Positions 54,787 to 64,000 of a DNA stretch of 64,000 nucleotides are shown here, piece after piece. The stretch is from Desulfococcaceae bacterium HSG9 (lineage in GTDB: Bacteria; Desulfobacterota; Desulfobacteria; Desulfobacterales; JAUCGF01), in NCBI GenBank assembly GCA_030378005.1, contig JAUCGF010000090.1:1-64000 (forward strand). Direction: 5' to 3'. The notes beneath the pieces were generated by a model. That model was not told the DNA's origin and searched no databases. It saw only the letters and a list, made by a program, of their open reading frames with translations. A program made the position numbers and the translations under genes. Every line of letters begins with the position of its first letter. The first letter of the stretch is position 1.

Positions 54787-56868
54787 TTACGAAAGTTTCG
54801 AAAAATCTGCATAAGTTTCGAACATATCTGCAATTTGTTTCAATAAAGCCAGTCGATTTTGACGTAATTTCAAATCTTTATCCATCACCATGACATTATC
54901 AAAGAAGGCATCGACCGGATCACGCAATGAAGCAATCTTTAAAAGTGCATCTTCAAAACGGTCATGTTTCAAATGGTCAGATGTTTTGCCCGAAACTTCA
55001 TTAAAGGCATTAAAAAGGGCGGATTCAGATTCATGGACGAAGTGTTCGGTATTCACACTTATATTTTCAGTTGCCGAATCGGCGCTTTTTTTAATGATAT
55101 TGACCACCCGTTTAAAGGCTACCGCGAGCGGCGTAAAATCAGGTTTGGCTTTTAATGCCTGAAGTGCACGCACTTTGTTCCATACATTTGGAATGTTATC
55201 AGATGAGACACTGATAATCGCAGCGATAATATCTTTGGAAAAACCATCTTCTTTCAGAAGGTGGATCATCCGATTTTGTAAAAATACCGCAATTTTATCG
55301 GAAATAACATCGGTTTCTTCTTTACACTTTTCATTCAGCAGTGTCAGGCTTTTATCAATCAGGCTTCGGAGTGAAAAGGTAAAGCCCTGATTCAGCATAA
55401 TTTGAATAATACCGATTCCCTGACGTCTTAAAGCATAAGGGTCGGCACCGCCTGTGGGAATCAGGCTCACAGCAAAAAAACCGCAGATCGAATCTATTTT
55501 ATCCGCAATGCTTAAAACCGCGCCGGATTGACTTTCCGGCAACGCACCGCCGGAATAAGTGGGCCGGTAATGTTCTTCAATGGCCTGAGCGACACCATCC
55601 TGTTCCCCGGCTTTATCGGCATAAACACGGCCCATAATGCCTTGCAGTTTAGTGAATTCCACAACCATCTGGCTCACCAAATCTGCTTTACAGAGTATCG
55701 CCGCTCGTGACGCGACAGTTTTCAGTTCAGAACCGGGTGCAACCGCTTCAGCGATAAATGCGGCCATATCAGATACACGCGTCGCTTTTTCATACACACT
55801 GCCAAGTTTTTCCTGAAAAAGAACCGTTTTTAATTTTTCAACCCAGGTGTCCATAGCGATTTTCAAATCACTGCGATAAAAAAAGCGAGCATCTTCAAGA
55901 CGCGCCCGCAGAACCCTTTCGTTGCCTTTGGCAACCAATGCCATATCCCGCGCTTTGGTATTGCTGACCGTGATAAAATAAGGCATCAGACGGTTATCAG
56001 TGTCAATGACAGCAAAATATTTCTGATGTTCACGCATCGCTGTGATCAGAACTTCATCAGGAAGTTCAAGAAATTTGGCGTCAAATTTACCAGCCACAAC
56101 AAACGGATATTCCACCAAATTGGTTACCGTATCAAGAAGTTCGCTATCAGGCAGCACCTGGCCGCCTAACTCTTTGGCAATGTGTTGAACGTCCTGGTCA
56201 ATAACATTGCGACGCTCTCGTTGATCAATCTGAACGTAACTTTTGGATAAAACATTAACATAATCTGATGTGTCCGTTATTTCAATTTTGCCAGGGTGCA
56301 TAAATATATGTCCATGCGTAAAGCGACCACTGACAATGCCATCCAATTCAAAAGGGACAACCGTGTTTCCCAAAAGTGCCAAGATTGAATGAATCGGACG
56401 GGGAAATTCAAGGGCCAAGTCGCCCCATCGCATTTTCTTGGGAAACGGAAGCGCCTGAATGACGTTCGGAAGCATTTGAGCTAACAATTCAATTGAAGGG
56501 CCTCCCGAATCCGTAGCCGAAGCACATAAATAGGAGCCTTTGGCGGTTTCTTTGACTGTAAGCGCATCAACGTCAATTCCGACTTTTTCAGCAAATTTAA
56601 TGGCAGCAACGGTCGGACGCCCCTGATCATCATAAGCCACTTTTTTAGGCGGCCCTGTAATTTCCGAAGTCTGAGGCGTTTGTTGAGGTGCGATATTTTC
56701 AATAGCGACTGTCAGTTTACGCGGCGTAGCAAACGTTCTGGCATTCCCATGCGTAATACGCGCTTTATCCATTTTCTGTACAAGGGTTGCTTCAAGTGCA
56801 TCCAGAGCAGGTTTGATATATCCCGCCGGGATTTCTTCCGTTCCGATTTCAAGTAATAAAGTGTCCAT
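54787..56868 (-). CDS. glyS: Glycyl-tRNA synthetase beta subunit
   Basis: A 693-aa protein, the normal length for bacterial GlyS. LLLEIGTEEIPAGY is the conserved start, with RAARLEDARFFYRSD-type and ADPYALRRQGIGI blocks further on. It pairs with GlyQ to charge tRNA-Gly. glyQ is normally just upstream but is absent here; the upstream neighbour is a divergent channel gene. Confidence 0.95.
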   Translation of the reverse strand: MDTLLLEIGTEEIPAGYIKPALDALEATLVQKMDKARITHGNARTFATPRKLTVAIENIAPQQTPQTSEITGPPKKVAYDDQGRPTVAAIKFAEKVGIDVDALTVKETAKGSYLCASATDSGGPSIELLAQMLPNVIQALPFPKKMRWGDLALEFPRPIHSILALLGNTVVPFELDGIVSGRFTHGHIFMHPGKIEITDTSDYVNVLSKSYVQIDQRERRNVIDQDVQHIAKELGGQVLPDSELLDTVTNLVEYPFVVAGKFDAKFLELPDEVLITAMREHQKYFAVIDTDNRLMPYFITVSNTKARDMALVAKGNERVLRARLEDARFFYRSDLKIAMDTWVEKLKTVLFQEKLGSVYEKATRVSDMAAFIAEAVAPGSELKTVASRAAILCKADLVSQMVVEFTKLQGIMGRVYADKAGEQDGVAQAIEEHYRPTYSGGALPESQSGAVLSIADKIDSICGFFAVSLIPTGGADPYALRRQGIGIIQIMLNQGFTFSLRSLIDKSLTLLNEKCKEETDVISDKIAVFLQNRMIHLLKEDGFSKDIIAAIISVSSDNIPNVWNKVRALQALKAKPDFTPLAVAFKRVVNIIKKSADSATENISVNTEHFVHESESALFNAFNEVSGKTSDHLKHDRFEDALLKIASLRDPVDAFFDNVMVMDKDLKLRQNRLALLKQIADMFETYADFSKLS

Positions 56869-57180
56869 AGTTTCCTCTGCAATTCAAAATAAAGCCAATT
56901 TTTTAACAGCAAATCACTTTCCTTCTGAATTAAAGGAATATTCACCGCTGTTTAAAAGATGCTCTGTCCTTTTAATATATCATAATCGTGATTCTTGGCA
57001 ACCGTAAAGTTGCTTTGATTTCAATATCATTGTCCAACTTCCTGTTTACATCATTTTATAATATATGGTAGAAAAAAATCAATAGGCATCTTATAATTTT
57101 AAGTGAAAATCATTTTTAAAAAAGTTTTGCTCTGTTTTGGTTGCAATCAAATTGAAATTTAAAAGAGGAGGCTTAGTGCA
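56869..57180. other. Divergent intergenic region, nothing identified
   Basis: The 312 AT-rich bases between glyS and the MscS-like gene should hold both promoters. AAGAGGAGG precedes the channel gene start. No RNA or repeat is seen. Confidence 0.5.
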
Positions 57181-59502
57181 ATGAAGTCAAGAGTATTTTT
57201 CAGTTTGCTGGTCGGGTTGTTCTTAGTAGTTTACACGAATCCGATATATGCACAGTCAGACTCGGATAAAGGCACAGCCCTACCAGAAGAAAAAACAGCA
57301 TTGAATGCGCTATTGGAAAATTTAAAAGGCCCGATTTCTGATGAAAAACTTACGACGTTCGAAGAAAACTTTAAAGGAAAAAAGTTTTTCGAAAAACAAT
57401 TGACTGCATGGAACGTATTACTGGAAAATTTAAAAGGCCGAATTTCTGATGAAAAACTTATGATGCTCGAAGAAAACTTTAAAGGAAAAAAGTTTTCCGA
57501 AAAACAATTGGATGCCATATTACTCACTTTGAATTTTACTGCTATTGAAAACAAAGTAATCTTAGCTAACGTCAGAAGTTACTTTGAATTTATGGAAAAA
57601 ATCAGGAAAGGCGGGCCGATTATTCTATCTGCGAATACTATTAAAAAAGCGATCCTGATAAAAAAAAAAGAGCGTGAAAGTGTTCATAAGGGGAAAGAAA
57701 AAATTAAAATCTCAAGAGCGATCGAAGCTCTGGATGGCCATTTGAAAAACATTGAAATAGATTTTGAAGTTCATACCGCTACTATCAGTGAGGGGAATTT
57801 AAGACAATTGCCAGTTATTTTAGAAGACCTGGGCTATGATGCTGAAAAAACAACAATAATACTGCGTTATATTGAGGGACAGGTTGAATTTGTAAAAAAG
57901 ATAAAGACTCTTGAAACGATTATCCTGTCAATTGATGAAATTAAGGAAGCTATCGTTGAAAAAGAAAAAGAGCGGGAAAACGCTCAGAGTGAGGAAGAAA
58001 AGGAAAAAATGTCGGAAAACCTCAAACGTATGCGTGAACGCCTGAAAAAACTTGAGTATGATTTTGCGATGGTCACTACCGGTATCGATCTGAAATCGCT
58101 TTATGATAAAGGTGAAGAGAAAGAAGTTAGCTGGGACAAAGAATTGGAGGATATTTTTTCTCCAATTATTGTAGAACTTAAAGAAATTACTTCTTTACCT
58201 CGCGAAATGGAAATGCTTCGGAGCAAGATTGCCTATTATGAAAAACGTATCCCTCAGATAAAACAAGGCATTAAACATATTGAAGAGTTTATGAAAGATG
58301 TGGAAGATGCAGCAACCTGGACCAGACTTAAGGAATCGCATGATTTCTGGAAACAGCAGGAAAAAGAATTTGTTGCTAAATTAGAGACAGCTCAACATCG
58401 ATTATTTGAACTGGACAAAGGAAGGAAGTCGCTATCAGAATCAGTTGACTACTTTTTTGAATTTGTTCAATATTTTCTAAAAGATCGAGGTAACAATATC
58501 CTTCTTGCCATTGCGGCATTTTTTCTTACTTATTTAATGTGTTCTATTTTACGGCATCTGTTAATGATAATCAATCCGTTTAATTATATCGCAAAGTACA
58601 AGTTTTTGGCTAGCTTTGTCGATGTCTTGCTTTATTTTTTCACGTTTATAGCCGCAACTACAGCGATGGTCCTTGTTCTGTACATAAGAGGCGACTGGTT
58701 GGTTTTAGCTATAGTGATTATTATGCTTTCCGGAATCGGTTGGGCGATGAAAAACACGCTGCCTCAGTTTACCGAACAGATCAAGCTCATATTGAATATC
58801 GGTCCGATCCGCCTACAGGAAAAAGTATTATATGATGGTGTTCCCTACAGAGTGGAATCTATAGGTATATACAGCTACTTGAAGAATCCGTTGCTTACCG
58901 GCGGAACTTTGCGCCTACCATTAAAAGACCTGATCGGAATGCGCTCCCGCTCTTGGGGTAAAAATGAACCCTGGTTTCCATGTAAGGAAGGCGATTATGT
59001 CCTTATAAACGGGAGCACTTGGCGGCATGTTATACTACAGACGCCTCAAATCGTTAAATTTGAATGGTTCGAGATGTATGAAAGTATGCCTACTGACACT
59101 TTTATGAGTCAGAAGATTTTTAATCTCTCGGAAGCACCGTACTGGGTCGGGTTTGGTTTTGAGATTGCTTATAAACACAGGTTCGATATATTGAATGAAA
59201 TTTGTCAGAAGTTAACCCTGATGACGAAGGAGGAAGTAAAAAAGGTATCTTGGTCCGAGTTTGTCATCAACCCGTGGATTGATTTTGAAAATTTTGGCGA
59301 TTCATCTCTGATAATCACTTACTGGATACAGATGAAAAAGGAAGCCGCCTCACAATATCCTACTGTCAAACGCGCACTCAGAAAAATTGCTTTAAAAGCG
59401 GCTAACAAATATGATTTGGAGATTATCCGATTTGAACACATTCACCATACTAATCCTGATGAAGCAGGGACGTTATTAGAAAAAAGTGTAAGCAAGGACT
59501 GA
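57181..59502 (+). CDS. MscS-like mechanosensitive channel with coiled-coil N-terminus
   Basis: A 773-aa protein. It has a signal peptide (to about residue 25), then a helical periplasmic region to about 430 with charged coiled coil. Three or more transmembrane segments follow (ILLAIAAFFLTYLMCSI; FFTFIAATTAMVLVLYI; LVLAIVIIMLSGIGWAM), then a C-terminal soluble domain resembling MscS. Residues about 39-76 (NALLENLKGPISDEKL...) are tandemly repeated at about 77-114. The channel assignment rests on layout; the pore helix is not canonical. Confidence 0.65.
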   Translation: MKSRVFFSLLVGLFLVVYTNPIYAQSDSDKGTALPEEKTALNALLENLKGPISDEKLTTFEENFKGKKFFEKQLTAWNVLLENLKGRISDEKLMMLEENFKGKKFSEKQLDAILLTLNFTAIENKVILANVRSYFEFMEKIRKGGPIILSANTIKKAILIKKKERESVHKGKEKIKISRAIEALDGHLKNIEIDFEVHTATISEGNLRQLPVILEDLGYDAEKTTIILRYIEGQVEFVKKIKTLETIILSIDEIKEAIVEKEKERENAQSEEEKEKMSENLKRMRERLKKLEYDFAMVTTGIDLKSLYDKGEEKEVSWDKELEDIFSPIIVELKEITSLPREMEMLRSKIAYYEKRIPQIKQGIKHIEEFMKDVEDAATWTRLKESHDFWKQQEKEFVAKLETAQHRLFELDKGRKSLSESVDYFFEFVQYFLKDRGNNILLAIAAFFLTYLMCSILRHLLMIINPFNYIAKYKFLASFVDVLLYFFTFIAATTAMVLVLYIRGDWLVLAIVIIMLSGIGWAMKNTLPQFTEQIKLILNIGPIRLQEKVLYDGVPYRVESIGIYSYLKNPLLTGGTLRLPLKDLIGMRSRSWGKNEPWFPCKEGDYVLINGSTWRHVILQTPQIVKFEWFEMYESMPTDTFMSQKIFNLSEAPYWVGFGFEIAYKHRFDILNEICQKLTLMTKEEVKKVSWSEFVINPWIDFENFGDSSLIITYWIQMKKEAASQYPTVKRALRKIALKAANKYDLEIIRFEHIHHTNPDEAGTLLEKSVSKD

Positions 59503-59525
59503 CCAAAGCTTGTATTACGAAAGTT

Positions 59526-59552
59526 GGCATCCTTCTAAATATGAAGGATGCC
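59526..59552. terminator. Hairpin between convergent genes
   Basis: GGCATCCTTC pairs exactly with GAAGGATGCC around a 7-base loop, placed between convergent stops. Confidence 0.6.
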
Positions 59553-59563
59553 CAAAACTGTTA

Positions 59564-60613
59564 TCAAAGCTTTCCATCCGCTGCCATTTGCATGTACTGA
59601 ACATCAAAACGCAGCTTGATATTGGCTTTGTCACCGATCACTTTTTGATCGGGGAATTGAATGCCCACGAAGTCAACCGTATCCGCATCGCCATATAAAC
59701 CGTGATCAAAACAGAATTTACGGACAAACTCCATCGTTTCTTTCAGTTTGGAGCTGTTGGCAAAATCAGCGGCGTCGGCCGCGTTGTAAAACATCTGAGT
59801 GGTACGCAGTTGGGCTTTGAATTCGGCTTCGGTACCGCCGGCAAATTTGGCCATATATTGAATCGCTTCTTTGGCTTTTTTATCTTTGGCCGACATAACC
59901 GCCATGGTTTCATACCATGCACCGACCAACGCTTTTTTCAACGTTTCCGGAGTACCGGTGCGCACTACCATCATATCAATAATTTCGCCGGGTATTTTGG
60001 CGGAATCAAAAACCAGATTGGCACCTTTGGCATTGCGGCATTGTAAAAGCATCGGATTCCATGTAACCACCGCGGCATTTGCGTCCGCGGCAAAGAGCGA
60101 TGCGATATCGGCGTCCGAAGTGTTGATAATTTGCAGGTCTTTTTCTTTCAAACCGTTTTTAGACAGTGCCTGAGCCAAAAGATAGTGTGACACCGAAAGT
60201 TCGACAAGTTTGATTTCCCTGCCTTTGAGGTCAGCCACACTACTGCCGTTTTTCATTACAATGCCATCATTACCGTTTGAAAAATCCCCGATAATCAGTG
60301 CGGTCGAATCTATTCCACCCACCGCTGGGATAGTGAGAGCATCCATATTGGTCATCACACAACCATGATAGGTTCCACCGGTATATAAATTGATGCTCTC
60401 AATATAATCGTTTACCAGTTCCAACTCGATTTCAATGCCGTATTTTTTAGCCCATTTATCAATGATACCGCTGTTACGAGCAAATTCCCACGGTTCCCAT
60501 CCGGTGTAATGTGACCAGGCGATACGGAACGGTTTTGCCGCCAGCGCATTCGTGTTAATCAGACATCCCAATACGACAATAACCATCATCAATACTGCTG
60601 TTTTTTTTAACAT
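59564..60613 (-). CDS. NitT/TauT-type substrate-binding protein
   Basis: A 349-aa protein from the ATG at 60613, with AAGGAGGAG upstream. It has a signal peptide ending NALA, then AKPFRIAWSHYTGWEPWEFA, the typical start of NMT1/ABC-type periplasmic binding proteins. No permease or ATPase is adjacent. Together with TelA, an XpaC-like protein and an SBP-OmpA fusion it forms a minus-strand run, suggesting a sensing rather than transport role. Confidence 0.8.
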   Translation of the reverse strand: MLKKTAVLMMVIVVLGCLINTNALAAKPFRIAWSHYTGWEPWEFARNSGIIDKWAKKYGIEIELELVNDYIESINLYTGGTYHGCVMTNMDALTIPAVGGIDSTALIIGDFSNGNDGIVMKNGSSVADLKGREIKLVELSVSHYLLAQALSKNGLKEKDLQIINTSDADIASLFAADANAAVVTWNPMLLQCRNAKGANLVFDSAKIPGEIIDMMVVRTGTPETLKKALVGAWYETMAVMSAKDKKAKEAIQYMAKFAGGTEAEFKAQLRTTQMFYNAADAADFANSSKLKETMEFVRKFCFDHGLYGDADTVDFVGIQFPDQKVIGDKANIKLRFDVQYMQMAADGKL

Positions 60614-60650
60614 TTTCTCCTCCTTATTATTATGTTTCAAGCTATCCTAT

Positions 60651-60721
60651 GAACCACGGATGAACACCGATAAACACGAATATAAAATATATTTAGTGTC
60701 CATTCGTGTGCATTCGTGGTT
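60651..60721. repeat. AACCACGAATGAACACGAAT-type fold-back repeat
   Basis: AACCACGGATGAACACCGAT and the inverse complement of AACCACGAATGCACACGAAT flank an AT-rich centre. This is a widespread type of dispersed repeat, here between telA and the next gene of the run. Confidence 0.7.
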
Positions 60722-60757
60722 GTAATTAATTTACAATAATTCATGATTAACGATATT

Positions 60758-61975
60758 TCACTCAACATCCAACATCATCGCCGGCGCGGCCTGATTGCCC
60801 TTTTCCATTCTTTGAATTGCATCTTCAGTGTTCTGGGTTAACATATCCATTTCCAATATACTATCAATCATCTGGGGCAGGGCCTGTTTTCTGAAAATGG
60901 AAATTTCATCTAACGCGCCATTAATGTCGGTAAACGCCTGTTTCAATGTTGCCATGTCCAATTGCGAACTGCTGGCCTGTTTGTGAACTTCGACGCCCTG
61001 GGTTCTTAATTTGGCGGCGGTTGCGCCGATCAATTGATTGGTGACCTGGTTCACGGCTTCAATTTTATCCAACACAATTTTCTGATTGGCCAGTGCCAGA
61101 GCTACGGTTACAGCAACGTTCAGAGCGTTGATCGTAACATTGATTCCACGGTCAACCCCTTTAATTAATTCTTTGTTATTGCGAATCACCAGTTCAATGG
61201 CTAACACGCCCTGTTGATTAACCGCCAACTGCTGCTGTAAATCCTGAATTCGTTGACGCAGAGGAAACAACAATTCATCTTCAATAAAACGACGCCGCAG
61301 ATCATCGGGAGATATTTCACGATCCAGTTGGTACCCCAGTTTTTGATCAATAACCAGACCGAGCTGGATGGCTTTTTCTAACCGCAGAGTCAATTGACGC
61401 ATCACTTTTTGATCCTGTGCAAGCGTCACGTTGTCGCGTTGCAATACTGTTTTGCCCTCTTCCAGTGCCCGCATAATCGCGTCAATCACGGTCTGTGAGG
61501 ATTCAAAACGGGAAAAATATCTTGACAACGGGGTGCCAATCCCCGGCAGACGCCCGAATGTACGGCTAAACCAACCGGCCTCCAAATCCAATTTGCCCGG
61601 ATCAAGTTCTTCCACCTGGGTTTTTAAATCCACTAGCGTGTTCGCAACTTCGCCGCCATCCTCACCCCGAGACGCCAGTTTACGAATCGGTGTTTTCAGC
61701 ATTTTGCTGCGATGGGCGGCTTCTTTTTGCGTTTTACTGCCGAGATTTTCCACAGCAATAATGTTGTTTTCCCGGATATGAACCTGCTCCGGATCGTTGG
61801 GGTTATAACTCATAACAGCATTGATAAACGCTTCGGCCTGCTTGTTCAGTTCAGGGTCAGTTCCATCATCAAGTACTGTTACAATGCCTGGGTCGGTCAG
61901 ACTGAGTTCTTTGCTGATGACCGATGGGTCTGCTACTGATAGTGCATCGTTGTGCCGGGTCAGGGTGGCATTCAT
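60758..61975 (-). CDS. telA: TelA-family protein (toxic anion resistance family)
   Basis: A 405-aa cytosolic protein rich in long helices. AEAFINAVMSYNPNDPEQV, the central FSRFESSQTVIDAIMRALEE, and LQQQLAVNQQGVLAIELVIR match TelA/KlaA-like proteins. The family is linked to tellurite resistance and envelope stress, but its reaction is unknown. AAAGGAGA precedes the ATG. Confidence 0.85.
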   Translation of the reverse strand: MNATLTRHNDALSVADPSVISKELSLTDPGIVTVLDDGTDPELNKQAEAFINAVMSYNPNDPEQVHIRENNIIAVENLGSKTQKEAAHRSKMLKTPIRKLASRGEDGGEVANTLVDLKTQVEELDPGKLDLEAGWFSRTFGRLPGIGTPLSRYFSRFESSQTVIDAIMRALEEGKTVLQRDNVTLAQDQKVMRQLTLRLEKAIQLGLVIDQKLGYQLDREISPDDLRRRFIEDELLFPLRQRIQDLQQQLAVNQQGVLAIELVIRNNKELIKGVDRGINVTINALNVAVTVALALANQKIVLDKIEAVNQVTNQLIGATAAKLRTQGVEVHKQASSSQLDMATLKQAFTDINGALDEISIFRKQALPQMIDSILEMDMLTQNTEDAIQRMEKGNQAAPAMMLDVE

Positions 61976-62043
61976 TATTTTCTCCTTTTGTTTCTGTAGA
62001 ACGATTTACAAAATCATTTTACAATTATTTTGAAGAATGTCCT

Positions 62044-62895
62044 TTAACGGTTGTATTCATGCGCATGAGAGGCCAGTTCCTGAAGACGCGCAATGGCGGA
62101 TTCAAAATCGGAATCGGCAAAGCGGCCATCGGTTTGCCAACTGGCGACCGAAGCGGATATTTGTTCCATTTCGGTCATGGCTTCTTCGTTACGCAACAAC
62201 AAACCGCTGATTTTATCACTTTGGTCTTGCCATAATTGCAGCCGTTTGGTTAAAGCCTGTGATTCTTTTTGGTCATGTGGGCTTAGATTTTGCGTTGTAT
62301 TCAATGCTTGCAAACGCTCCCGGATATGATCCGTTCGGATCGTTGACATGCTTTTCATTGTACTGACGGCTTCTTTCAAATTATCCAGAACACTCAGGCT
62401 GACCTGTTCGGCGGCACCCAAAAAACGATGATATGTCATCTCACCGGTATTTAGTTTTATCTCCAACAATTCGCGAATACTTGCCAGTTTTTCATCAATG
62501 CCGCGAAACTGTTCCTGTCCTTTGATGGCATACGTTTTGCTGCTTTCTATATTTTGACATTCGCGCAGTCCTTTATTGAGCAATTGTTTTAAAGACTGTT
62601 CATATTGTTTTTGACGCTGGTTCAGTTTTTCAATATATTTGGCACCGATTTTTTCATTAAAAAGGAAAATCTGGCTGGCACCATATCCTGCGCCGCTTAG
62701 AATTCCAGCCAACGCGGCCAAATAAAAAAGCGGTACGCCGAAAAGCAGCCCTACAAAAACGCAGCTAATGCCAATTGCAACCGGATAAATCGTGAACGGA
62801 TGTTGAAGACCGGTTTCCAACACTTTTTTTCGAATTGTTGACGGCAAGTAGTCACTCGTTGCAGGGGGAGTTACGATTACATTTGGCAGCGTCAT
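62044..62895 (-). CDS. XpaC-like membrane coiled-coil protein
   Basis: A 283-aa protein from the ATG at 62895 (AGGAGG 5 nt upstream). Two adjacent hydrophobic segments (about residues 36-75) are followed by a long coiled coil (EKLNQRQKQYEQSLKQLLNK onward). The layout and position next to telA match XpaC-like (5-bromo-4-chloroindolyl phosphate hydrolysis) proteins that accompany TelA in many bacteria. Confidence 0.65.
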   Translation of the reverse strand: MTLPNVIVTPPATSDYLPSTIRKKVLETGLQHPFTIYPVAIGISCVFVGLLFGVPLFYLAALAGILSGAGYGASQIFLFNEKIGAKYIEKLNQRQKQYEQSLKQLLNKGLRECQNIESSKTYAIKGQEQFRGIDEKLASIRELLEIKLNTGEMTYHRFLGAAEQVSLSVLDNLKEAVSTMKSMSTIRTDHIRERLQALNTTQNLSPHDQKESQALTKRLQLWQDQSDKISGLLLRNEEAMTEMEQISASVASWQTDGRFADSDFESAIARLQELASHAHEYNR

Positions 62896-62934
62896 CATCA
62901 CCTCCTATAAGTAAAGCCTGTTTTCTCTGTTATT

Positions 62935-64000
62935 TTAGTAATCTTCTTTTACCAGTACCAATTCTACGCGCGGCAGCCGGTATTTCCATGTACGCAGAGA
63001 TTCGCCGGATTTACGCGGCAACGGCTGCGATCCGCCGAAGCCGATGGCTCTCAACCGATTGGGATCGACATTGAAGACTACTGTCAAATACCGGGCGACG
63101 GCCTGAGCGCGTTCTTGTGAAAGGCGCTGGTTTTCATCGGAATCACCGCGAGTGCCGGTGTGTCCTTTGATAACCATTCTGAAATTAGGATAATGTTCCA
63201 ATCGCGTCACCGCATTATCAACCACTTTTTTAGCGATGATATCCAATTCCGTGGTGCCGTGTTGAAACACAATCGGATCAACTTTAAGTGTGCCGACCTC
63301 TTTCAATTGCTTCCATTCAGCATCGCTTAACGCACCAAAACGCGCTTCAATTGAGTTGACATTGCTAGCGGAACTTTGTGGTTTGGGCCGTGTAAATCCG
63401 GTAACGCCTTGGGTGAACAAGGTTTCAAGAAAAGAACTGTTGGTTAAACGATACGGATCATCATCGGGAATGGGACTTTGAGAAAAATCACCGGAATTGA
63501 TCAATATTTTGATCGTCGAATCAATCGTCGCAATCAGACCTTCGTTGGCAAAACCGCCGAATGAGGTAATGCCAAACCAATTTTCACAGTTGGCGTTAAA
63601 ATTAGCCCACTTCACTCCTTTAAGCATCGACTCAACAGATTTTTCATTCAAATCGGTCGTTTCTTTAACCTGTTCTGACAATAAATCCGGATGGTCACGA
63701 TATTTTTTCAGGGCTTTGAAATAGTTGCTTAAAAGAATTTTGATAACTTCCGGATGTTTTTGTGCAAAATCACGTCCCGCTATCAGGATGTCAACAATGA
63801 GACGTTCAGTGTCTTCCGTGCCGATTAATTTAACAATGTTCTTCTTGGCCAACGCCCGGCTTACATCCGGCTCCCAGCAAATTGCAATATCGGTCTGACC
63901 TTTGATCAGTTTCTCACAGGCTGCGGATGAACCGCCCGTTTCAATGCGTAATTTGTCTTGGGGCAATAATTCCGGTGCGTTGAAATGGTCAGCCACAGCT
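62935..64000 (-). CDS. Substrate-binding protein fused to OmpA domain (5' end outside window)
   Basis: At least 354 aa, entering from the window edge. The N-terminal visible part (IETGGSSAACEKLIKGQTDI) is a periplasmic binding-protein fold. The C-terminal part has GHTGTRGDSDENQRLSQERA, the OmpA-type peptidoglycan-binding signature. It would anchor a ligand sensor to the cell wall. It is the first visible gene of the run with XpaC-like and TelA proteins. Confidence 0.85.
   Translation of the reverse strand, partial: AVADHFNAPELLPQDKLRIETGGSSAACEKLIKGQTDIAICWEPDVSRALAKKNIVKLIGTEDTERLIVDILIAGRDFAQKHPEVIKILLSNYFKALKKYRDHPDLLSEQVKETTDLNEKSVESMLKGVKWANFNANCENWFGITSFGGFANEGLIATIDSTIKILINSGDFSQSPIPDDDPYRLTNSSFLETLFTQGVTGFTRPKPQSSASNVNSIEARFGALSDAEWKQLKEVGTLKVDPIVFQHGTTELDIIAKKVVDNAVTRLEHYPNFRMVIKGHTGTRGDSDENQRLSQERAQAVARYLTVVFNVDPNRLRAIGFGGSQPLPRKSGESLRTWKYRLPRVELVLVKEDY

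Overview
This window looks like a chromosomal segment of an anaerobic deltaproteobacterium (Desulfobacterota, plausibly Desulfobacterales). That is an inference from gene content: an EtfBA pair beside a membrane heme/Fe-S EtfAB:menaquinone oxidoreductase-type protein, a CooC-type nickel ATPase, bacterial-type pyrrolysine genes, a giant TPR-CHAT protein, and many short dispersed repeats and IS remnants typical of repeat-rich genomes of this group. The base composition is moderately AT-rich.

Region 1 (1-11.1 kb): a sigma70-like promoter, a GEMM-type cyclic di-GMP-I riboswitch and an intrinsic terminator lead into one exported polypeptide of about 2,692 aa. It joins leucine-rich repeats, a subtilisin-like (S8) protease with an intact Asp/His/Ser set, two ASH/HYDIN-like domains, two TPR arrays and a C-terminal CHAT (caspase-like) domain with its His/Cys dyad. 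Downstream on the other strand are an anti-sigma-like membrane protein and an ECF-like sigma factor whose region 4 is tandemly duplicated.

Region 2 (11.1-16.9 kb): a transposon graveyard. It holds two copies of a MITE with CAGTAGATC ends, an ISKra4-like remnant, an IS4-like element split by a second MITE with a 10-bp target duplication, and an ISAzo13-like remnant. ilvE-like and lpd genes and a nested fold-back element follow.

Region 3 (16.9-29.5 kb): a DEAD-box helicase and an orphan BrxC/PglY-like ATPase, then a pyrrolysine locus. tRNA-Pyl (CUA anticodon) is separated from pylSc and pylD by about 2.9 kb carrying an unusual reverse transcriptase (YNDD) and an integron-type gene cassette with attC-like sites. 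pylB, pylC and pylSn are not in the window.

Region 4 (29.5-43.8 kb): an operon-like set with a response regulator-PATAN-Roadblock protein, a small sensor-like protein, an amidoligase and a class II glutamine amidotransferase. It is followed by housekeeping and regulatory genes: a menG-like methyltransferase, an EamA transporter, rsmA, cooC, an AcuC-like deacetylase, a CBS-ACT protein, an MBL hydrolase, a sirtuin and a REC-GAF-PAS-nucleotidyl cyclase.

Region 5 (43.8-64 kb): a sigma54 activator, nitronate monooxygenase, an EMO-type oxidoreductase with etfBA, HU, acylphosphatase, FlgO-like lipoproteins, a nucleoside phosphorylase, glyS (without glyQ), an MscS-like channel with a duplicated N-terminus, and an operon of substrate-binding-protein/OmpA fusion, XpaC-like protein, TelA and a second binding protein, cut by the window edge.
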